Shown: piece by piece, positions 22,852-34,030 of the stretch
How positions within the stretch are numbered: position 1 is the first letter of the stretch
Layout of the letters: each line of letters begins with the position of its first letter
Source of the DNA: Lycium barbarum
Taxonomy: Eukaryota > Streptophyta > Magnoliopsida > Solanales > Solanaceae
Reading direction: 5' to 3'
Assembly (NCBI RefSeq): GCF_019175385.1
Contig: NC_083340.1
Coordinates: 11,730,336 to 11,794,335 of the forward strand
DNA: 64,000 bases
Program-made: the position numbers and the translations under genes
Notes under the pieces: generated by a model
The model's database searches: none
What the model was told of the DNA's origin: nothing
The model's input: only the letters and a program-made list of their open reading frames with translations

Positions 22852-24178
22852 TGATGTGTCGTGAAATTACGGCGCATTCGACGCCAACTGCTTAGTCTTT
22901 TGTAAATCCTCAAGTACTTTTGATGTCGTTTCTCGTGTTTTTGTGTTAATTTGTAGAATAATATGTGTTGGAAGCGACTTGAGGCAAAATGAAGCAAAAA
23001 CTAGCTGAAATGAACCAGAACATCACCTGCGAATCGCATGTACTGCATGCGAGTCGCAGGTGATGCAGCATCTAATGACAGAGATGGCTAAAACGGAAGA
23101 CAGTGTCAACACATGCGAGCACCACATGCGAGTCGCACCTGATGCAGCAGATACTGCACCACAGCTGCTTGAAGATGCAGTACTTGCGAAGCTTTGGTGC
23201 AACCTGCGACTCGCAGGTTGTACATGCGACACCAAGTGCGATTCGCACTAGATGCGCAGGGGTATTTTTATCTGGAAATTGTTCCCGTTTTAGATATTTT
23301 ATAAATAGATTTTCTAGGGTTTTGGACTCATTATTCTACAGATTTTAAGTTGTCTTTTTGTGGAGCTCATTTATTATTGGTTGGTGAAGCTTTTAGGAGA
23401 TTCTTTTGCTTTTGTCATCTTCTCCATTCAATACTTTTGTAAGCTTTATGAATACACTTTACACTATTGCTTTACCTTTAATGAATATTAGTAGCTAATC
23501 TCTTTAGCTAAGGTTGTGGGACCAAATGTGTTAGTTATGTGATTAGGTTTCATATTCATACTTCATTTATATGCTAATGGTGTTTTCTATTAACTCTTCA
23601 AGCGTTAATGTCTTGGGATGGTGTACAACATTACTTGTGTCTTAATACCATTACTTTGCTTGGAAAAAAAGTAGAGGTTAGGAAAAGAGTTAATAGCAAC
23701 AATTTGGGTCATTAAATCCATCTAATAGCTTAAGCTAGGAATAGGAAAGCTAGTTGAGGCTAAATGGGTGTTCTCATATAAAACATTCTAGGGCTTGGAA
23801 AAGCCTAGGATGAAATTTGCTAATTTGGTTGGAAAACTTTTAACAAGATTCGCGTGACCCTTGGTTTAATGCATCTAGGCATATGAATAACTTGAATTGA
23901 TACCCAAGCGCATTACTTTCCATTGGAACCACAACCTTGGTCCCATTCACCAATAGTTTACATCTCATACCCATTCTTAGTCTTTAATGAACAAACAATA
24001 ACCAACCTACTATTATATTCCCCTTTCCCTTGAAATATAGACTAATAGTCGGGCGTTCCACTTGACAAGTATATTTCTTCATTGTATTCTATGTGGGATT
24101 CGACCCCAACCTCGTTGGGTTCTATATTTGACAACGACCGCTTACTCCTGATATTAAAGGTGTAATTTGGGCGTATCA
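22852..24178. mobile_element. Solo LTR-like element with TSD AAGTA (1,327 bp)
   Basis: Starts TGATGTGTCGTG and ends GGGCGTATCA, flanked by a perfect 5-bp duplication AAGTA (22847-22851 and 24179-24183). TG...CA ends and a 5-bp duplication suit a solo LTR. The ends also form a longer imperfect inverted repeat (TGATRYGYC...AAATTAC), so another transposon type is possible. Near the right end GGGATTCGACCCCAACCTCG is part of a repeat I recall as very common in Solanaceae. Five palindromes of the form TGCGANTCGCA lie in 23028-23247. It sits inside the 73-nt intron of the PMD gene. No coding sequence. Confidence 0.82.
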
Positions 24179-24215
24179 AAGTATCAAGGGATAACAAGGA
24201 AATTTAAGTCATTAC

Positions 24216-24544
24216 TGCTTTAGCAGCTGTCAGAGTCCTCGAAGAACAGCTATCGCTGTCATGAACCTCTACTGCATGCGAAGTACTGTCTCCTGGCTCA
24301 TCTACGGATGGTTCCAGTTTCTTCCAACAGCGATCTTCATGATCGCTATCACTTTCGTCTTGTGGCAGTCGCATTGCAGTAGATTGATGAGTCTGGGCAT
24401 GCCTCTTCTCTTTTTGAACGTTTTCACATAGAGGTCCCTTGCTTTTGTGCAACAAAACTACTTTAGACTTTAAAGCAAGAGATTATAAGCAAAGACCTCT
24501 TCATTGTGCTCTTGAAGAATGTTTGTAGTAGGGCCAACAACAGT
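24216..24544 (-). pseudogene. PMD gene, middle segment
   Basis: Coding sequence between the large inserted retrotransposon (right, at 24545) and an intron donor GTAATG (minus strand, 24215 downward). It starts VVGPTTNILQEHNEE, loses frame near 24470 (a stop, LLL then TAA), and continues in another frame as MLHKSKGPLCENVQKE to SDSCSSRTLTAAKA, rich in Ser, Asp and Glu. Removing the solo LTR-like element and one duplication leaves an intron of 73 nt with GT...AG ends, a normal plant size. Codon phase is kept (phase 0). Confidence 0.68.
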
Positions 24545-27500
24545 TGTTATACCCCATTTTAACCTGGGTTAGAGCGGAGTACAACATATTGGAGACTCCT
24601 AAATTGCTTGTTTAAAGAGTCGCCACCTAATTGATTTTTACGGTGAATTAGGACACCAAATTATTAACTAAGGTAAAGTTAAAACTAAACCTCTGTTAAT
24701 AGTCTGCTTAATCAGTGTGATTCTAGGTAAGGGTTCTATATTATCCTAAAGGGAAGGTGTCAGGCATCCTTTAGAATCCGTTAACTACGGTTATCCGGCC
24801 AAACTTAGGTTAATTAATTAAAGTTAAAGATGTAAATGTAGAATTTAAATTTTAAGAAATTGGCTTACAATGTTGCTAATGTTTTAAAAGGAAAATATAA
24901 GCTATTTAAAATAACAGTTGTAAATATTATTAAGGCTTTAAATAATAAAGCTATTTAAAATAAACTTATGAATGTTGCTGAAGCTTTAAGTGAAAATATA
25001 ATAATGCTATAGAAAATAATCTTATAAATATTGCTATGGCTTTAAAAAATGCTATTTTTAAAAAAATAAGATTTGCAGAATATAATAATTTACATATAAA
25101 TGGAAAAGAGTGCGGGTTGCAGCGTTTTAATATTTGAAACAACTCAAACGGCGAGATATTAATTGATTTTGCAATTTTGGAATATAGACAAGGTGCGAAT
25201 TTTCTTTCTCCTTCTCATTATCTCTTATTAATTATGCTTAGCTAAAAATATGCATGATTGATTCAAACTTGAAGAGTTATTTATAAAATATACTTGAATT
25301 TATATTTGTGTATTAGTGAAATTCTGAAATTCCTAAGATAGTAAGAACAAAAATGGTTCCTTTAACCCACAATATATAGGCATGCTATTTTGCAAATCAA
25401 TAATTCTAATAAAAATAAATATTATATATACTATAAATGGTTCAACATAAAAAAAAACGTATGGGACTAATGGCGAGTTTCTTTCTTAAATTCTACCCAT
25501 TATACTAAAGCTAACCCACTAAATTTTACTAAAATTCATCTAAGCTAGGAAAACAACAAAGTAAGGGTTAGTCAAATAATACAAATTAAATGCATGAAAC
25601 AAAAATAGAGGCTGAAATAAAATTCAGTGGGCTCAGCCCATGTTTGAAGGACTGCTGCTGCTGCTGTTGGTGAGAATGGGCTCAGCCCACTCTTTTTTTT
25701 TTATGCTGCGGATCTGCCTGCTATTGGGCTTCGACCCAATAAATTCTATTTTTTTTCCGCTGCGGACAGGATTGATAGGGAATGACTCGGAAGGATTTTG
25801 TTGGGCTTTTAGCCCAACTCCGAATGCGGAGAAGAACGAGTCCCTCAGACTCGTGTGCGATGGTCATGCATAAAATGAAAGGAAATAATTAGTATCTAAT
25901 CAATAAATATGGCTAAACATATAAAATACACACAATTCAGCCAACACACATTTATGAAATTCCTACAGTATGTTAACAGTGAAATAGACTTCAAGGACTT
26001 AGTTACATCTCCGAAAAGAAAAAAAAACAAATGGTCCTTAAGGAATTCAAATGAAACCAGAGGCTTGATTCTATGTAATGACTCAGACCCAATGTTTCCC
26101 AAATAGTGATAGCCATTGACCATGACAGGATACCTAGCATTTTATTTCTAACACTCAAGCTTTCAAGGGTTGAACCAGCAATCCCCAAACTTTATGCATT
26201 TCCCCTTTACTCAATGTGGCTTAGCTACGGTTAACAAACGAATAGGTAATCAAGATAGAACATTCTGAAATCTTAGAATCTCAGCAGCGCAGAAGCAATA
26301 TGTTCATGATAACATTTGACATAAAAAAAAACCATAGCAATAGGAGGCTCAGCAGCCCTTATTAGTTTGCGACAGATAACAGGAAATTTGAAGTCTTAAA
26401 TGATGCAATGGCTGTCCAAATTTCTACCGAGGGGGCCAGCAATGTCAAAACCCAACAGCAGTTAGCACACACATATATTTTAGACCAAACCAATTCTAAA
26501 ATGATGAGATTATTATTTCGAATGCATCACGCAAACCCAGAACTGGACAGAACTCATCTTTTAAACTAGTAGCAGACTCTTCAAGGCATGATTGTTGCTA
26601 CTAAATGAAATAGTTCTTCATAAGTTTAGCTGACCACTAAATGATCATTTAGGCGCACAGGCACATTGGACCATAGTCCTTTTAATCATACCTTGATATC
26701 CAAACTTAAATGATCTCTAAACCACCAAGTCATACTTAATTAAATCATCTTCATTTTAAGCAAGAAATGATACTAAAGCAAACTAATCCAAACAATGCCT
26801 ATTAAGCTGAGATTCATAACAAACCAAGCTTATAGCCATCCCACAGAGATAGTAACAAACACTTATAGAGTTATACCACACAAATAACATTTGAACTAAA
26901 AGAAATCTATAACTAGCTTACACTTTAACTAAGGGAATTGAGCTAACTAACAGTCATACTAATAGTGCGCCAAGCTCATTGTTTAAGCTAGAATAGAATC
27001 AACACTATATGATTATACACCTAATGCAACACTAAGTAAGCCAGATATACAAAAATCCTTCAAGTAAGGTCGCAGTTCAAAGAGAAGGCAGAACTGATTT
27101 CAAACAAGAGGCATACATGGGATGCAGGCATAGCTAACATAATGGTCAACCTATATAGACACCTTATCCACAGCAAGAGGTCATGCTTACCAAATAGTTT
27201 TGTATTTTAAGTTGAAACAGGAGGGAGGCTTGATAAATTACAGTGTAGATGATTAAATGCATGTTGAGAGTTGTTTCAGATGAGGTGTTGCACAAGATAA
27301 GCAAGTATGCATGGGCAGGCAAGCTGAGATGCAAGAAAAAGGAGGCAGGGGAGATACATAATCACACATAGGAGGACATAACAAGGCAAGGGGAATTGAT
27401 GCAAAGAGATACAAGTAGGCTGTGAACTATAGGGAAGCATACACAGAGATGAAGAGGATGCTTATGATGAGAGGCAGGATAGCAAGGAAGGAAGATATGT

Positions 27501-29277
27501 CAACATCAACACATAGGGGATTAATCAGAACAGTGTAGGTACAATGCAAATGGTGACATGCACAGAGGTCATAAGCCAGTCAGGATGAAGCTAACATGGT
27601 GTTCCAAGAGGATAGACTAGTCAATGATGATGCTAAGGGTAGTATGACCTACAAATGCATGGCAGAGCTGCAATATATGATCATGGATCCTAAAGTCCAA
27701 CTAAGGGCTGATCTGGAGATTAACAATAGCAGTGCAGGTTCTTGCTAGGAAACAGCTACAAACTAGAAACTTAGACAAACTATATTGAAACCAAAGTTGC
27801 ACCTTTAAAACTGTCATCAGTTTGAAGTCTCAGCAGTAGCATCAAAACCATTTTAAAGTTATACCATATGCTAATATCTAGACTGGATATAGATTACAAC
27901 AGCAACCAAACTAAGAATGGCAAAAAGAAGGAAACAGGTTGATGTTTAACTTGAACTAATACCCACTCAGCTAAGCAGATCAGAATGAACTTATGTTAAG
28001 GCTAAACGTTTATCCAAATTCCCATAGAACAAGCAGGGACCTTAGTGTATGAACTCATGCCCAGGAGATTCAAAAAATACAAAACCAAAAGCTGGCATTT
28101 CTAGTGTAGACAGATGAGATTCAGAATATAGATTTTATGACTTCGTCTAACATGTTGAAACTCATTCTTTTTCTTTTATTACCAGCTGACCTCAACAACA
28201 TATCCTAGTCAAATAAGGAAGGCCATTGTCATATTTTGAGTGAGGTTACCATGACACAACTGCCAAACAAGGTTCAGATCCAACCAACAACTACAGAGGC
28301 ACAAAAGGTAAATATGATTATGCCGAGCTAATATGAAGGAGACACTAAACTGAAACAACATTCACATTTTTTATTGAACTGCTAAAACATCTAAATAAAC
28401 ATATGCAATTGTATCAACAGGACTTCTGCTAAACTAGTATGGGGAATAATCCTAAACCTAACCAACATATGATATCACATAAAGATGTAGTCAAGCAAAA
28501 TCACAGGTTAACTGATGCACAACCAGTCAAAGCTGGACATGTATGGCACAACTAACCAGTTGAACTATTCTGTGACCAATCATCATTGAGCAAACAAAAA
28601 CATGCTTAAGCTGCTATAAGCTAAATAACCTATGGCTAACCAAAACAAGACATAAAATGAGCCACTGCAGAACAACTAAAAAGGCAGGCACATACACATA
28701 ATTAGCAGACTACAAACTAAAATATAGAACTAATCAAATTAGCAGACTACAAACTAAATCTATACCATTTACCAGATTGAATTCTCAGCATGCAAACAAA
28801 CGACATTCAGACTAAGACGAACATCTTAAACTAAGTAACAACAGCAAACCGACAAGATTTCAAGCTAAGCCAAAACGTAATAATGACTCATTTAATCACA
28901 ATAACTAAGATAACATCAAACTCAACCGTATCAGCACACAAACATATTAAACTGCAATACAAGGAAATAAATGGGATTTACTGACCTTTTGCAGGTGCAG
29001 CGAAATGGGATTTTGAATCTCTGATCTACGCTCGAATTCGCAAGATACTAGGATCCCTTTTGAGTGCGATTTTCATCTATAACAAAGTCGAACCTTCGTT
29101 TCTAAAACTTCGACTCACTCAAATAGAACGAAAACAGAACAAAGAAATTAGGATCCACAAAAACAGATTAGACTCGATAGAAGTTCTATGGTTGGAAACT
29201 CCTTATTTCTGGGGGTTCGATGATTGAAACTTCTTTTATCGAATTTCCCCAGTTCTAAAACGAAAGAAAGTCCCCCA

Positions 29278-29301
29278 CCCCCCCCCCCCCCCCCCCCCCC
29301 C
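29278..29301. repeat. Poly(C) tract downstream of the LTR TATA box
   Basis: 24 C on the plus strand, read as poly(G) in the LTR transcript direction, starting 23 bp after the TATA box. The other LTR has 18 C at 42100-42117. Confidence 0.9.
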
Positions 29302-29323
29302 TTGTATGAAACTTCAAAACGAG

Positions 29324-29331
29324 TATTTATA
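29324..29331 (-). promoter_or_regulatory. LTR TATA box (3' LTR)
   Basis: TATAAATA on the minus strand inside CCTATAAATACTCG, placed to start transcription close to or within the poly(G) tract. Confidence 0.55.
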
Positions 29332-30204
29332 GGAAACAACTAGGGTTTGCTAAAGAGAAAGGGTGTGAGGAGAGAGAGGAGCGGGGAAGACAAGGCTAGG
29401 TGGGGAACAGGGCATGGTGGGGGAAGCGGAGAACAGGGGGTAGTGGAAGCGGCGGCGAGGGTTTTCGGGGTAAAGGGAAGAGAGGAGAGGGAAAAAGAGA
29501 AGGGAGCGGCGGAGAGAAGGAGGAAAGAGAAGGGAAAAGAGTGAAGGGAATGAAAGGGGAAACCCTAAAAAGGGTTCCCCTTATTTGGCTGAAAATGGAT
29601 CGGACCCGGTCCATTTGTGGACCGGGTCAAATTTTAGACTGGGTATTAAAAGGATGGACTAGTGAATTAAAACATGGACTGATCTAAAAAATCGAGATAA
29701 AATATATGGGCCAACCCAAAAAATATTTAGGAGTCAATTGGACTTTGATTTGGGGTCCGGTAAGTGGAAATACGGACTGAGTGCAAGAAATAGTTTGGCT
29801 TCTAAATTTGAATAAGAGACCCATTTTGATTAACGATGCACTAAAGGTGCCAGAATATCACCTAATACGGAAATATGTAACTATAAAAGATCCGGATAAT
29901 AAAATTATATGATGTTGCAATGACCGTGCAATAATATTTAATAACAAACAAACGCTATCATTTAAATGTGCGAAATAAATGCGATGTGCATGCGGAAGTT
30001 GGTAGAACGTTGAGAAATGCAAATTCCGATAATACTAAATAATAGCAGCAAATAAATAGTGGTAGTAATACTGCTAATAATAATAACAATAATGACAATG
30101 GTAATAATGATAATGCTGATGATAATGGTGATGAAAAATAATAATAGATATAATAATAATAGTAGATAACAAATATTGATAATTAATAACAAAAATAATA
30201 ATTG

Positions 30205-30249
<45 letters not shown>

Positions 30250-30438
30250 TTAATAATAATAATGATAATAATAATAGTTGTAACAGAATAATAAAACGCC
30301 GTTATTGATAAGAGACTAATAACTATAGTAAACATAATATATATTATTATTTTATTTTATTTTATTTTATTTTTTGAAAATATTAGAAGCGCAAATATGT
30401 ATTTCGGAGAAGAGGCGGGACAAAATTGGGTGTCAACA

Positions 30439-30455
30439 ACTTGTCCCTCTTTGCC
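30439..30455 (-). promoter_or_regulatory. Polypurine tract of the large element
   Basis: The minus strand reads GGCAAAGAGGGACAAGT directly before the 3' LTR start TGTTGACACC. This is the primer for plus-strand DNA synthesis. Confidence 0.85.
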
Positions 30456-31029
30456 TGATAATGATGAAAGAATTTTCGGGCAAAGACGTTGACTTAGTAG
30501 CCTATTTTTTCCCGGCTAGAGGATTGTGGAGGACTAAGGGTAAAGAAAATTACGGCCGAACTCTGGTCTTTGAATCGCCTACATATCTCGGGTTGCAGGA
30601 GAATCAGGCCGCGTGTAGTTCTGGGAAGACTACGACACCTATGACTGGCGACTCACGATTTGATGCGAATCTTCGCAAAATATTTTCCTAGTGTCGAATT
30701 ATGATGACACTGGGTATTGTGATAGAACCCTGAAAATTGAGTGTGCTGGAACGCGAGCGGGATATTTGGATTTGGAGTCGAGTGTTCGAGGTAGATCTTT
30801 GACCCTTGTCGGGAAGTCTGCTCATCCTTCCTGACGTATTGCCCCAGTTCGCTGCCGAAGAAATAGTTCCACGTTGCGCTAAAGCTCCTGCGAAACTAAA
30901 AACTAGATGAAAATAGTTAGTAAGAATAAATATTGAAATACAGCGATGCAAGTGCGGTGCAATGTGGCTGCGAGCATATGCAGGGTATTAATAAAATAAT
31001 AATAAAACAAGGCAGGTGCGGTGCAATGT

Positions 31030-33187
31030 CTTTATGCGGAAATTTTAAAGGGCGGTGCATGGCCCGTGTAATATATGAAAGCGATGCAAAGGGCTGTGCG
31101 CAGCCCATGCATCATATGAAAGGCGGTGCACAGCCTTATGCAGAAATTTAAAAGGGCGGTGCATGGCCCATGTAATATATGAAAGTGATGCAAAGGGCGG
31201 TGCGCAGCCCATGCAGAAATTTTAAAAGGGCGGTGCATGGCCCATGTAATGTATGAAAGGCGGTGCACAGCCTTATGCAGAAATTTAAAAGGGCGGTGCA
31301 TGGCCTTATACAAAAATTTAAAAAGGGCGGTGCATGGCCCATGAAATATATGAAAGGCGGTGCTCAGCCTTATGCAGAAATTTACAAAGGGCGGTGCATG
31401 GCCCCTGTAATATATGCAAGCGACGCAAAGGGCGGTGCGCAGCCCATGCAGAAATTTAAAAGGGCGGTGCATGGCCCATGCAATGTATGAAAGGCGGTGC
31501 TCAGCCTTATGCGAAAATTTACAAAGGGCGGTGCATGGCCCATGTAATATATGAAAAGCGGTGCACAACCTTATACAGAAATTTAAAAAGGGCGGTGCAT
31601 GGCCCATGAAATATATGAAAGGCGGTGCTCAGCCTTATGCAGAAATTTACAAAGGGCGGTGCATGGCCCCTGTAATATATGCAAGCGATGCAAAGGGCGG
31701 TGCGCAGCCCATGCAGAAATTTAAAAGGGCGGTGCATGGCCCATGCAATGTATGAAAGGCGGTGCTCAGCCTTATGCGGAAATTTACAAAGGGCGGTGCA
31801 TGGCCCATGTAATATATGAAGGGCGGTGCACAGCCTTATACAGAAATTTAAAAAGGGCGGTGCATGGCCCATGAAATATATGAAAGGCGGTGCTCAGCCT
31901 TATGCAGAAATTTACAAAGGGCGATGCATGTCCCCTGTAATATATGCAAGCGATGCAAAGGGCGGTGCGCAGCCCATGCAGAAATTTAAAAGGGCGGTGC
32001 ATGGCCCATGCAATGTATGAAAGGCGGTGCTCAGCCTTATGCGGAAATTTACAAAGGGCGGTGCATGGCCCATGTAATATATGAAAGGCGGTGCACATCC
32101 TTATACAAAAATTTAAAAAGGGCGGTGCATGGCCCATGAAATATATGAAAGGCGGTGCTCAGCCTTATGCAAAAATTTACAAAGGGCGGTGCATGGCCCC
32201 TGTAATATATGCAAGCGATGCAAAGGGCGGTGCGCAGCCCATGCAGAAATTTAAAAGGGCGGTGCATGGCCCATGCAATGTATGAAAGGCGGTGCTCAGC
32301 CTTATGCGGAAATTTACAAAGGGCGGTGCATGGCCCATGTAATATATGAAAGGCGGTGCACAGCCTTATACAGAAATTTAAAAAGGGCGGTGCATGGCCC
32401 ATGAAATATATGAAGTGCTCAGCCTTATGCAGAAATTTACAAAGGGCGGTGCATGACCCCTATAATATATGCAAGCGATGCAAAGGGCGGTGCGCAGCCC
32501 ATGCAGAAATTTAAAAGGGCGGTGCATGGCCCATGCAATGTATGAAAGGCGGTGCTCAGCCTTATGCGGAAATTTACAAAGGGCGGTGCATGGCCCATGT
32601 AATATATGAAAGGCGGTGCACAGCCTTATACAGAAATTTAAAAAGGGCGGTGCATGGCCCATGAAATATATGAAAGGCGGTGCTCAGCCTTATGCAGAAA
32701 TTTACAAAGGGCGGTGCATGACCCCTGTAATATATGCAAGCGATGCGAAGAGCGGTGCGCAGCTCATGCATCATATGAAAGGCGGTGCATGGCCTTATGC
32801 AGAAATTTAAAAGGGCGGTGCATGGCCCAGTGAATATATGAAAGCGATGCGAAGAGCGGTGCGCAGCTCATGCATCATATGAAAGGCGGTGCATGGCCTT
32901 ATGCAGAAATTTAAAAAAGGGCGGTGCATGGCCCAGTAAACATGAAAGGCGGTGCTCAGCCTTATGCAGAAATTTACAAAGGGCGGTGCATGGCCCATGT
33001 AATATATGAAAGGCGGTGCACAGCCTTATACAGAAATTTAAAAAGGGCGGGGCATGGCCCATGAAATATATGAAAGGCGGTGCTCAGCCTTATGCAGAAA
33101 TTTACAAAGGGCTGTGCATGGCCCCTGTAATATATGCAAGCGATGCGAAGAGCGGTGCGCAGCTCATGCATCATATGAAAGGCGGTT
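31030..33187. repeat. Higher-order tandem array: 32-bp units in 265-bp blocks
   Basis: Built from about 66 units of 31-33 bp, each with GGCGGTGC. Two kinds alternate: one around GGGCGGTGCATGGCCC with an ATGTAATATATGAAA tail, and one around AGGCGGTGCWCAGCCT with a TATGCAGAAATTTA tail. Eight units form a 265-bp block: GGGCGGTGCGCAGCCC recurs at 265-bp spacing (about 31432, 31697, 31962, 32227), then 260 bp. Most units can form a 4-bp hairpin with an 8-base loop starting GG. The long minus-strand frames (up to 191 codons, 31032-31607) are repeat translation and change frame each block because 265 is not a multiple of three. Confidence 0.95.
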
Positions 33188-33597
33188 GAGCCCAAAATGT
33201 CCTATTTTAGGGTGGAAGAAACCCGTGTATCCTGTTTTAGGGTGGACGAACCCAAGCATCCTATTTTAGGGTGGAAGAACCCGATATCCTATTTTAGGGT
33301 GGAAGAACCCGATATCCTATTTTAGGGTGAAAGAACCCGATATCCTATTTTAGGGTGGAAGAACCCAAGTATCCTATTTTAGGGTGGAAGAACCCAATAT
33401 CCTATTTTAGGGTGGAAGAACCCAATATCCTATTTTAGGGTGGAAGAACCCAAGTATCCTATTTTAGGGTGGAAGAACTCAATATCCTATTTTAGGGTGG
33501 AAGAACTCAATATGTCCTATTTTAGGGTGGACGAACCCAAGTATCCTATTTTAGGGTGGAAGAACCCAATATGTCCTATTTTAGGGTGGACGACCCA
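33188..33597. repeat. 26-30-bp tandem array (CCTATTTTAGGGTGGAAGAA)
   Basis: About 14 units, each with ATCCTATTTTAGGGTGGAAG followed by AACCC and a short variable end (GATAT, AAGTAT, AATATG). GGGT and ACCC within each unit can pair around a 6-base loop. It directly follows the GGCGGTGC array. This is not CRISPR: the units are contiguous and there are no unique spacers. Confidence 0.95.
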
Positions 33598-34030
33598 AAT
33601 GTTGTGCGTTTGCGAACAATGATGTTGTGCGGTGCCTTTGCGGTGCGGTGCGGGACATTTGAAAGCAGTAGTGCATATGTAGTGCGGGACATTTGAACGC
33701 AATAGTACATGTGTAGTGCGGGGCATTTAAAACAATAGCGCATATACAGTGCGGGGAGTTTAACGCAATAGTGCATATGCAGTGCGTGGTATTTAAAATA
33801 GTAGTGCATGCAGTGCGGGAAATTTAAAGCAATAGTGCATATGCAGTGCGTGGTATTTAAAATAGTAGTGCATGCAGTGCGGGGAATTTAAAGCAATAGT
33901 GCATATGCAGTGCGTGGTATTTAAAATAGTAGTGCATGCAGTGCGGGGAATTTAAAGCAATAGTGCATATGCAGAGCGTGGTATTTAAAATAGTAGTGCA
34001 TGCGCAGAGCATTTGAAAGCAATAATATTT
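33598..34030. repeat. 64-bp tandem array (GTGCATATGCAGTGCG)
   Basis: GTGCATATGC recurs at 33771, 33835, 33899 and 33963 (64-bp spacing). Each unit is two related 32-bp halves containing GTGCATATGCAGTGCG-TGGTATTTAAA and GTGCATGCAGTGCGGGGAATTTAAA. Earlier, more diverged copies reach back to about 33640. It is the third array of the large element, farthest from its 3' LTR. Confidence 0.93.

Larger units (their letters stand above)
24545..30438 (-). repeat. 3' LTR of the large element (5,894 bp)
   Basis: Copy nearest the polypurine tract. It differs from the other LTR mainly by homopolymer and AAT-repeat length (C24 versus C18 near 29278; a longer AAT array at 30197-30262), by lack of a 16-bp duplication present near 39630, and by scattered single bases. 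A GC-rich purine stretch at 29347-29560 gives short reading frames on both strands, but these are identical in both LTRs and have no recognisable domain. Confidence 0.94.

Noticed and set aside
29347..29687. Gly/Arg/Glu-rich frames, repeated at 42163-42503
   Set aside because: They lie in both LTRs, translate a purine-rich tract in several frames on both strands, and show no domain.
31032..33195. Many overlapping frames of 60-191 codons on both strands, possibly a repeat protein
   Set aside because: They mirror the 32-bp repeat units. The 265-bp block length changes frame every block, so no selection for a protein is apparent.
33188..33597. Regular short repeats resembling a CRISPR array
   Set aside because: Units are contiguous with no unique spacers, and the context is a plant retrotransposon.
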